DNA of 27,941 nucleotides, taken from the NCBI GenBank assembly GCA_934661735.1, contig CAKUJN010000021.1:1-27941 (forward strand). The letters run 5' to 3'. A program made the translations under genes and the position numbers. This document shows, one piece after another, positions 15,301-21,692 of this stretch (within the stretch, counting starts at the first letter, position 1; every line of letters starts with the position of its first letter). Source of the DNA: an uncultured Oscillospiraceae bacterium. GTDB lineage: Bacteria > Bacillota > Clostridia > Oscillospirales > Oscillospiraceae. The notes under the pieces are model-generated. The model was not told where the DNA came from. It made no database searches and was given only the letters and a program-made list of their open reading frames with translations.

Positions 15301-16647
15301 ATGAATACACTCTGCGCCGGCTTTGCGCGCGTCGACATCACGCCCATGTCTGGTATCGGCATTGCCGGTTATTATAAGCCGCGATATGTAAAGGGTGTGC
15401 TGGATGCGCTGGAGCTGAACGCGCTTGCGCTGCAATGCGGACAGACACGGCTTGTCCTGCTCAGTCTGGATCACTGCGGCGTACATACGCCCGAGGCCGC
15501 CTCTATCCGCGCCGCTGTCGCAAAGGTGTGTGACCTGCCCGTCGAGGCCGTCTATCTCCATGCAACGCATACGCACACCGCGCCGTTTCTTGTCGTAAAT
15601 TCGGACGACCGGCTGGAACGGGCGTATTTTGACTTTGTCCTGCACCGCGCGGCGGACGCGGCGCACTATGCGCTGGACGATCTGCGGCCCGCGCGCATGG
15701 GCTATGCCGTCGGCAGCGCGCCGAACATCGCCTTTGTCCGTCGTTTCCGGATGAAGGACGGCAGCATTCAGACAAACCCCGGCGTCAACAATCCTGATAT
15801 CGTCGAGCCGATCGGCGAGGTGGACGAGCGCGTCAATGTTCTCCGCTTCGACCGCGAGGGCGCGGACAGCCTTGTTCTGGTCAACTTCGGCAACCATCCG
15901 GACACTGTCGGCGGTGAGCTGGTTTCGGCGGACTGGCCGGGCTTTCTGCGGCGGCGGCTGGAAAAAGCGCTGGACAACGTGCGCTGTATTTTCTTCAACG
16001 GCGCACAGGGCGATGTCAATCATGTAAACGTCCACCCGACTGCCGGTGATTTCAATGATCTGACCCGTGATTTTGACGATGTATCCCGCGGCTACGGCCA
16101 CGCGCGTCACATGGGCAACGTCGTTGCAGGCGCAGTGCTTCAGGTATTTGACAAGGTCACATATACAGATGTGGATTCCCTGAAATTCCTGCAAAGAACG
16201 ATTCGGATTCCCTCCAATATGCCGAACCCCGAAGATCTGCCCGAAGCACGCCGCATTGAGGCGCTGCATCAGGCCGGACGCGACTGCGATCTCCCCTATG
16301 AGGGCATGATGCTTACCACAGTCGTTGCAGAAGCTGAACGGATGCTGAAGCTGGCCGATGGTCCTGAATATTTCAATATGGAACTGTCCGGCCTTGCCGT
16401 CGGCCCCGTCGCGTTCATCGGCATTCCCGGTGAGCCATTCACCGGCATTGGTCGTGCACTGAAAAAGGCTCCCAAGTGGACGTTGGTACTGCCCACCTGT
16501 CTCACAGGCGGCGACGACGGCTATTTCCCCATGCGCGAGGCCTATGACGAGGGCGGCTATGAGGCCAGAAGCTCGCCATTCCGCGCAGGCGTCGCCGAGC
16601 GCATCATCGACGAGGGACTCTCGCTTCTCGCCGAGCTGCGGAACTGA
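15301..16647 (+). CDS. Neutral/alkaline ceramidase N-domain-like hydrolase, cytosolic, active-site Ser not conserved
   Basis: A 448-residue protein similar to the N-terminal catalytic domain of neutral ceramidases. Recognisable are D-I-T-P near 12-15, H-A-T-H-T-H-T-A-P (88-95), F-V-R-R-F-R-M-K-D-G (145-154), N-P-G-V-N-N-P-D-I-V, N-F-G-N-H-P-D-T-V-G-G (195-205; His199) and N-G-A-Q-G-D-V-N (233-240). In true ceramidases the last motif is G-D-V-S-P-N with the catalytic Ser; here that position is Asn. There is no signal peptide and no C-terminal immunoglobulin-like domain. A zinc-dependent amidase on another N-acyl substrate is plausible. The ATG at 15301 is nine bases after GAAAGG; a TTG at 15292 is too close to the ribosome site. 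Confidence 0.8.
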   Translation: MNTLCAGFARVDITPMSGIGIAGYYKPRYVKGVLDALELNALALQCGQTRLVLLSLDHCGVHTPEAASIRAAVAKVCDLPVEAVYLHATHTHTAPFLVVNSDDRLERAYFDFVLHRAADAAHYALDDLRPARMGYAVGSAPNIAFVRRFRMKDGSIQTNPGVNNPDIVEPIGEVDERVNVLRFDREGADSLVLVNFGNHPDTVGGELVSADWPGFLRRRLEKALDNVRCIFFNGAQGDVNHVNVHPTAGDFNDLTRDFDDVSRGYGHARHMGNVVAGAVLQVFDKVTYTDVDSLKFLQRTIRIPSNMPNPEDLPEARRIEALHQAGRDCDLPYEGMMLTTVVAEAERMLKLADGPEYFNMELSGLAVGPVAFIGIPGEPFTGIGRALKKAPKWTLVLPTCLTGGDDGYFPMREAYDEGGYEARSSPFRAGVAERIIDEGLSLLAELRN

Positions 16648-16688
16648 CGCGTCCGGACAAATAACGGCTTCAGAACAGGAGGAACGCC

Positions 16689-17597
16689 ATGAAACCGGTT
16701 TTTATTGACATTCACGCCCATGCCTACCGACGGCCCGCACCGTTCATCACACGCTTTTATACACCGGAGCAGCTGATACGGGCATATGACGAATATGGAA
16801 TCGAAAAGGGATGCCTGCTGCCCGTCGTCAACTGTGAAATTTACCTTCCGCAGACCAACGAGGACATTCTGGACATGGCTGCACAGTATCCCGACCGTTT
16901 CATTCCGTTCTGCAACCTTGACCCCAGAGCCATGTGCAATTCCGCCGACGCGCCGCTCGACCGGATTCTCGCCTATTATAAATCTCTCGGCTGCAAGGGG
17001 CTTGGCGAGGTCATGCCGAATCTTCGCGTCATGGACCCGAAGGTCCAGAACCTGTTCCGCTGTGCCCAACAGGTGGGCTTTTCCGTCACATGGGACGGCT
17101 CTGACCAGCTGGACGGTGACTTTGGACTGTATGACGACCCTGGCCTGCCGCAGATGGAGCATACGCTTCAGAAATTTCCGGATCTGATCGTGCTGGGGCA
17201 CGGTCCGATTTTCTGGTCGGAGATTGGTCGGCTTGACACGGTCGGCGAGCGCGGCTTTGTGTTCCGGCCCGACGGCACGCAGGCGGGCCGCCTCCCCTCC
17301 GGCCCGATTCGCGAGGAGGGCGCGGTCCCGCGCCTGCTGCGCAAATATCCGAACCTGCATCTGGACCTCTCCGACGGCACCGCATATAACGCCATCACGC
17401 GGGACCCAGACTATGGCCCAGCCTTCCTTGAGGAGTTTCAGGACCGCGCGTATTTCGGAACGGATTTCTGTTCCGTGGGTATGGATATCCCGCTGGTACG
17501 GACGCTCCTGCAATGGCGGGACGAGGGACGAATCAGCAAAACGGCCTTCGAGAAAATCGCGCGCGGAAACGCCATCCGCCTCCTCAATCTGGAATGA
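16689..17597 (+). CDS. Amidohydrolase-2 family metal-dependent hydrolase
   Basis: A 302-residue TIM-barrel hydrolase. Metal or active-site residues expected of this family are visible: D-I-H-A-H (7-11; His9 and His11), K-G-L-G-E-V (103-108; Glu107), V-L-G-H-G-P (168-173; His171) and Y-F-G-T-D-F (255-260; Asp259). Relatives include decarboxylases, lactonases and amidohydrolases, so the exact chemistry is open. ACAGGAGGAAC precedes the ATG. It is the last gene of the long plus-strand run, 41 bases after the ceramidase-like gene, and is followed by an AT-rich spacer. Confidence 0.88.
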   Translation: MKPVFIDIHAHAYRRPAPFITRFYTPEQLIRAYDEYGIEKGCLLPVVNCEIYLPQTNEDILDMAAQYPDRFIPFCNLDPRAMCNSADAPLDRILAYYKSLGCKGLGEVMPNLRVMDPKVQNLFRCAQQVGFSVTWDGSDQLDGDFGLYDDPGLPQMEHTLQKFPDLIVLGHGPIFWSEIGRLDTVGERGFVFRPDGTQAGRLPSGPIREEGAVPRLLRKYPNLHLDLSDGTAYNAITRDPDYGPAFLEEFQDRAYFGTDFCSVGMDIPLVRTLLQWRDEGRISKTAFEKIARGNAIRLLNLE

Positions 17598-17759
17598 ACG
17601 GCCGCTCCGGCGGCAAAAATGCGCCGAAACACCTGAAAAAAGCTCCCGTTTTTACGCGAATTTTTCAAAATTTTGCGTGATTTTTGAAAAAATTTCTTGT
17701 TTTTCTGCAAAAATTTGATGCGATTTTTGAAAAAACAGCAAATATGTGCAACCTCCCGT
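17598..17759. other. AT-rich non-coding spacer with repeated A/T-tract palindromes
   Basis: This stretch breaks sharply from the GC-rich surroundings. The 14-base unit GATTTTTGAAAAAA occurs exactly at 17679-17692 and 17722-17735, each containing the palindrome TTTTTxAAAAA, and a related G-C-G-A-A-T5-C-A4 version lies at 17656-17670. Such A-tracts bend DNA and can act as promoter UP-like or nucleoid-protein sites. I could not place a convincing promoter or T-run terminator here. Confidence 0.55.
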
Positions 17760-17828
17760 GCCGCACTGCGTCATTATAGACGAGTGCGGCGCGCGCATAT
17801 CTGCGCCTCCACCCGTGCGTGGAGGGCG
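17760..17828 (+). promoter_or_regulatory. Two tandem hairpins in the leader of the lipoprotein gene
   Basis: The first hairpin pairs GCCGCACT (17760-17767) plus CGTC with GACG plus AGTGCGGC (17779-17790), with one bulged G. The second pairs 17804-17812 with 17819-17828, with one bulged G and a six-base loop. The ribosome site AGGAGGA lies just after, at 17833-17839. They may stabilise or regulate the message; no known riboswitch class is recognised. Confidence 0.5.
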
Positions 17829-17844
17829 ACACAGGAGGACAGCT

Positions 17845-19197
17845 ATGAAACAAAAAATACTTGCGGGTCTGATTCTGGCCGCGCTGCTTCTTGGCGGCTG
17901 CTCGGCGCAGCGCAGCGGCAGCGAAGCGGTTCTGACGGAAAACTCGGCCGGACAGCCGGAGGCAGCGGCGCCGGTCATCGACGAAAAGAGCGGCAAAATC
18001 CGGCTGACGCTTGCCGGAATCCGCATGGACGACACAGGCTGGCGTGCGCTTGCCGACGGCTTTAACGCGCAGAGCGAGCAGTACGTTGTGGAGCTGCGCG
18101 ACTATTCCGCCGGTGCGGCGGACATGCCTGCCGCACCCGATCAGCTGCGGCAGGAGCTTGCGGACGCGGAAACGCGTCTGAACACGGAGCTGACGGCCGG
18201 AAGCCTTCCGGACATGCTGGCATTTGACTGGCTTTCGCCGCTTCCGTACATCGGAAAGGAGCTGCTGCTTGACCTCGATCCGTATGCACAGACGGGCGGC
18301 GTGCTGAACAAGGAGAGCGTGCTGTGCTGGGACGCGCTGCATGAATACGGCGGGCTCTATCTCATGGCGCAGCGCTTTTATGTCGATACGCTCTCCTGTA
18401 CGCAGGAATTTTATGAAGCGCACAGGGGCTGGACCATTGCGGACTATCTGGAAATTGAAAAAGCGCTGCCGGAGGGGCGGCAGATGATCTACACCATGTC
18501 GCCGGAGCTGTTTCTGACACAGATGGGCGGGCGGTATCTGTCCCGCGCGCTCGACCATGCGCACGCATCCTGCGATTTTGACAACGAGGACTTTATCGGG
18601 ATTCTGGACGCGGCGCTGCGCGCCGGAGAATATGCGCTCTCGGAGGAGGCCGAAACGTCCGCGGCAAAACAGATGGAAAGCGGGCGGCTGATGTGCTGCG
18701 CGGACTGGCTGGACGGGCCGGCGAAAATCGCGATTGACCGGAACGACGGCGGCACGCGGCTTGCGTACATCGGCTGGCCGACGACGGACGGAAGCTGCGG
18801 CTCGGCGGCAAATCTGCGCGGCGTAATCGGCGCGCTGGCACAGTCGCCGTGTCCGGAGGGCTGCTGGGAATTCATACAATACGCCGTCACACATGGCACG
18901 GACGCGGTATATTCCGGCTTCGGGTCGCTGGTTTATCTGCCGCTGGTGTATGAGGCCGCGGCGGAGTGGAACGCCGATCCCCTGCTGATACCGGAGCTTC
19001 AGATTTCTCAGGATGACCTTGACGCATATCTGGACGCGGTCAACGCCGCGCCGGTCATGGGCTTTGTGGATGAAAGCGTCATGGAGATCATTCAGATGGA
19101 GTGCGCGCCCATGCTTCAGGGCGAGTCAACGCCCGAGGAGACTGCCGCCCGCATTCAGTCGCGCGTCAGCCTCTACATGGCGGAGCAGTACGACTGA
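17845..19197 (+). CDS. Solute-binding-protein-like lipoprotein
   Basis: A 450-residue exported lipoprotein. The signal peptide (K-Q-K then a hydrophobic run) ends in the lipobox L-L-G-G-C with Cys19 as the lipidated residue, followed by a Ser/Glu-rich linker to about residue 45. The remainder resembles family 1 extracellular solute-binding proteins of sugar ABC importers (I-R-L-T-L-A-G, a D-F-D-N-E-D-F segment, and late W-E-F-I-Q-Y), though conservation is loose. ACAGGAGGACAGCT precedes the ATG at 17845; upstream open frame covers the hairpin leader. No permease genes follow, so it either works with the permeases at 75-1831, far away, or with a distant transporter. Confidence 0.8.
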   Translation: MKQKILAGLILAALLLGGCSAQRSGSEAVLTENSAGQPEAAAPVIDEKSGKIRLTLAGIRMDDTGWRALADGFNAQSEQYVVELRDYSAGAADMPAAPDQLRQELADAETRLNTELTAGSLPDMLAFDWLSPLPYIGKELLLDLDPYAQTGGVLNKESVLCWDALHEYGGLYLMAQRFYVDTLSCTQEFYEAHRGWTIADYLEIEKALPEGRQMIYTMSPELFLTQMGGRYLSRALDHAHASCDFDNEDFIGILDAALRAGEYALSEEAETSAAKQMESGRLMCCADWLDGPAKIAIDRNDGGTRLAYIGWPTTDGSCGSAANLRGVIGALAQSPCPEGCWEFIQYAVTHGTDAVYSGFGSLVYLPLVYEAAAEWNADPLLIPELQISQDDLDAYLDAVNAAPVMGFVDESVMEIIQMECAPMLQGESTPEETAARIQSRVSLYMAEQYD

Positions 19198-19203
19198 GCC
19201 TGC

Positions 19204-19232
19204 TTGACAACGACTGCTCCGGACGATATGAT
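19204..19232 (+). promoter_or_regulatory. Consensus sigma-70/SigA promoter for the DUF1653-glycosylase unit
   Basis: TTGACA at 19204-19209 and TATGAT at 19227-19232 are separated by exactly 17 bases. It lies between the lipoprotein stop (19197) and the ATG at 19265, placing the transcript start near 19239 with a leader of about 26 bases. Confidence 0.88.
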
Positions 19233-19264
19233 AGTTTCAAATTCAGATGCGGAGGCACGGTTTT

Positions 19265-19513
19265 ATGCGGGAGCTTCAGATCGGGCGGGTCTACCGCCAT
19301 TTCAAGGGCGATTATTATCTGGCGGAGGGCATTGCACAGGACTCGGAAAGCGGCGGGCTCTGTGTCATCTACCGGAAGCTCTATGGCGACGGCGGACTGT
19401 GGGTTCGTCCGCTGGAAATGTTTCTGAGCAGGGTTGACCGCGAAAAATATCCGGACGCGGCGCAGGAATACCGCTTTGAGCTTCAGGAAATTCCCAGCAG
19501 AGCACAGCATTAG
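19265..19513 (+). CDS. DUF1653 small protein
   Basis: An 82-residue protein of the DUF1653 family, whose members begin with a G-x-V-Y-R-H-F-K-G-x-x-Y motif; here R-V-Y-R-H-F-K-G-D-Y-Y is at 8-18, followed by V-I-Y-R-K-L-Y-G-D-G-G-L-W-V-R-P (34-49). It looks like a small SH3-like beta fold without membrane segments. The function is unknown. GGAGG at 19251-19255 supports the ATG at 19265. Nine bases separate it from the DNA glycosylase gene, with which it shares a promoter, so a link to DNA repair or stress is possible but not shown. Confidence 0.88.
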   Translation: MRELQIGRVYRHFKGDYYLAEGIAQDSESGGLCVIYRKLYGDGGLWVRPLEMFLSRVDREKYPDAAQEYRFELQEIPSRAQH

Positions 19514-19522
19514 GGGACGTTT

Positions 19523-20179
19523 ATGGCTTATTTCGCTTACGGCAGCACGGAAACCGGCTATCTGCGCGCAAGGGACGCGCGCATGGCCGAGGTAATCGAC
19601 CGGATCGGGCATATTGAGCGTACAGTGGACGACGACCTGTTTTCGTCCGTTGTGCACCACATCATCGGTCAGCAGATCTCGACCAAGGCGCAGGCGACCA
19701 TCTGGCAGCGGATGCAGGATGCGCTTGGCGAGGTGAACGCGCAGAGCATTCTTGCCGCCGGCGTTCCGCGGCTGCAATCCCTCGGGATGACGTTCCGCAA
19801 GGCGGAGTATATCACCGACTTTGCCGTCCGCGTGGAAAGCGGCGCGTTCTGTCCGGACGCGGTATGGGAGATGTCTGACGAGGATGCGATCCACGCGCTG
19901 AGCGCGCTGAAGGGCATCGGCGTATGGACGGCAGAGATGATTCTGCTTTTCTGCATGCAGCGGCCCGATATTTTCAGCTATGACGACCTCGCCATCCAGC
20001 GCGGCCTGCGGATGGTCTATCACCACCGCAGAATCGACCGGAAGCTGTTTGAAAAATACCGCCGCCGGTTCAGCCCGTATTGCAGCGTGGCAAGCCTCTA
20101 TCTCTGGGCGGCAGCGGGCGGCGCGATTCCGGAGCTGCGCGACTATGCGCCGAAAAAGAAAACGGCCGTGAAAAAATAA
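19523..20179 (+). CDS. AlkA-like DNA-3-methyladenine glycosylase (HhH-GPD family)
   Basis: A 218-residue base-excision repair enzyme that would remove alkylated purines from DNA. The helix-hairpin-helix is L-K-G-I-G-V-W-T-A-E-M (129-139), and the catalytic Asp is Asp155 in Y-D-D-L-A-I-Q-R-G (153-161). An early V-V-H-H-I-I-G-Q-Q-I-S-T-K-A (43-56) is the usual substrate-side motif of this group. It lacks the extra N-terminal domain of E. coli AlkA and matches the shorter Firmicutes type. A basic tail (K-K-K-T-A-V-K-K) may help bind DNA. AGGGGA precedes the ATG. It ends 11 bases before a strong terminator. Confidence 0.92.
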   Translation: MAYFAYGSTETGYLRARDARMAEVIDRIGHIERTVDDDLFSSVVHHIIGQQISTKAQATIWQRMQDALGEVNAQSILAAGVPRLQSLGMTFRKAEYITDFAVRVESGAFCPDAVWEMSDEDAIHALSALKGIGVWTAEMILLFCMQRPDIFSYDDLAIQRGLRMVYHHRRIDRKLFEKYRRRFSPYCSVASLYLWAAAGGAIPELRDYAPKKKTAVKK

Positions 20180-20190
20180 TTCACATACGC

Positions 20191-20224
20191 AAAGACCGCC
20201 GGAGCAGATGCTCCGGCGGTCTTT
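20191..20224. terminator. Bidirectional intrinsic terminator between convergent genes
   Basis: Arms 20191-20205 and 20210-20224 are perfect 15-base reverse complements with an AGAT loop. The right arm ends in T-rich CTTTTCT on the plus strand, and the left arm's AAA gives a T-run on the minus strand. It can stop both the glycosylase transcript and the MFS transcript arriving from the right. Confidence 0.92.
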
Positions 20225-20245
20225 TCTATTCACAAGATACGGAAG

Positions 20246-21604
20246 TCAGCGCTCCAGCTCCTGCGGACACAGGCGCTCGCACTCGGGCCCCGGCTGAAGC
20301 GCGCGGATATGCGTGAAAATGAACAGCGCACAGCCCAGAAACAGCATCGCCTGCACCGCCATCAGCAGCTGCGGCGGCTGAAACGTCATGCCGAGCAGCG
20401 AAACCGTTCCGCCGCCAAGGAGCTTGACGGCAAGCGTCCCCGTCGTGCGCCCGAGGAAAGACATCAGATTGTTCAGGAGCGTGTAAAACGCGATATAATA
20501 GGTCTGATTTGGAATCGGGGTGTTGATATACTGGAAATCTGACCACGTCAGGTTCAGCGCCACGCCGTCAATCCCCCACCCCAGCATGACCAGAAAATAC
20601 AGCCAGCGGTAGTTCTCCGCCGTCACAAACGCGCACGCCAGCACCGACGGCACATGGCACAGCGCCGCGATGGCAAACGTCAGAAACCAGGACTTCTTTG
20701 CCAGAAGCCGCTGCCATGGCCGCGTCAGGAAAATCAGCGCCAGCAGATACAGGACATTGTTGAGGTTCACCATGGTGACACTTGCGCCGACGGTGTTGAG
20801 CAGATGATACGACCACGCCGAAACCGGAAGGCTCAGCGCGAAGCACCAGACAGCGACGACCGCCATCGTCAGCATGAACTTCCGGCTGCGCAGCGGCAGG
20901 CGGACCAGATTGGAAAGGCGGATTTTCCGCTCGCGCTGGAGATACGGGTACTCTTTTGGCAGCGTCAGCACCAGCACGTCAACCAGCGCCAGCACCATGC
21001 CCGCAAGACGGATGGCCAGAAGCGCGCGCGCTTCATACGGCGTGCCGCGCAGAACGTCGGCCACGCGGCTGAACGCGAACAGCGCCACCGAGGAGACAAG
21101 GACGGATATGAACTGCTGACAGGAGTAATAGCGCGCGCGAAGCTCCTCAGGGATAAAATTCAGGTGCCAGACGGAGTAGCCGCTCTGGAACAGCTCGTTG
21201 ATCACATTCGACAGCAGCAGAAGCCCCGCAAACAGCACAAGCCGTGTTCTCCCCTCGTCCGCCAGAAGCGGAATTACGCTCAGGCCGACCAGATTCAGCA
21301 GATAATACAGCAGCCGTCCACCGGCAAGGACCCATTTGCGGCGCTGAATCCGCTCCAGAATGACAGGCGAAAAAACGCTGAAGCACGAGGCCAGCAGCTG
21401 TACCGACGCCAGAAAGCCGACGTCCACGATGGAAAAGTGGTTGGCCGTCAGAAAGGCCGTGTACAGCGAGCCGGTTGTGATATCGTTGATAATGCGCGTC
21501 AGCGATACCGAAATCAGCATGCAGCAGCGGCCGCGGCCGCCGTCGGTGCTCCATCTGAAAAGCGCGGTTTTTCCGGACGCGGCCGGTTTTGCTCTGTTCT
21601 GCAT
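20246..21604 (-). CDS. MFS-type transporter
   Basis: A 452-residue membrane protein with about twelve hydrophobic segments, arranged as two halves joined by a charged loop (Y-L-Q-R-E-R-K-I-R-L near the middle). It resembles the DUF/MFS_1 permeases of Firmicutes that stand beside glycosidase genes. A positively charged R-R-K loop lies between early helices (I-Q-R-R-K-W-V). I chose the ATG at 21604, preceded on this strand by GGGAGGAGC; a further 19 codons of open frame upstream cover the promoter and are not likely coding. It follows the GH3 gene, so a sugar or oligosaccharide substrate is plausible, but this is inferred only from position. Confidence 0.85.
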   Translation of the reverse strand: MQNRAKPAASGKTALFRWSTDGGRGRCCMLISVSLTRIINDITTGSLYTAFLTANHFSIVDVGFLASVQLLASCFSVFSPVILERIQRRKWVLAGGRLLYYLLNLVGLSVIPLLADEGRTRLVLFAGLLLLSNVINELFQSGYSVWHLNFIPEELRARYYSCQQFISVLVSSVALFAFSRVADVLRGTPYEARALLAIRLAGMVLALVDVLVLTLPKEYPYLQRERKIRLSNLVRLPLRSRKFMLTMAVVAVWCFALSLPVSAWSYHLLNTVGASVTMVNLNNVLYLLALIFLTRPWQRLLAKKSWFLTFAIAALCHVPSVLACAFVTAENYRWLYFLVMLGWGIDGVALNLTWSDFQYINTPIPNQTYYIAFYTLLNNLMSFLGRTTGTLAVKLLGGGTVSLLGMTFQPPQLLMAVQAMLFLGCALFIFTHIRALQPGPECERLCPQELER

Positions 21605-21656
21605 GAAATGCCTGCTCCTCCCGAGCGATTGGATGTGGGCGTCTGCCGCAGTGCAT

Positions 21657-21685
21657 ATCATACTCGCTCGGCGCGCGTTTGTCTA
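21657..21685 (-). promoter_or_regulatory. Promoter for the MFS transporter gene
   Basis: Read on the minus strand, TAGACA (21680-21685) and TATGAT (21657-21662) are separated by 17 bases. It lies in the gap between the GH3 stop and the MFS start and would give a leader of about 45 bases. Readthrough from the GH3 gene is also possible because no terminator separates them. Confidence 0.7.
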
Positions 21686-21692
21686 TCCCGAA

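Noticed and set aside
17601..17614. Terminator after the amidohydrolase gene
   Set aside because: The GCCGC/GCGGC stem is only five pairs and is followed by A residues, not T, on the plus strand.
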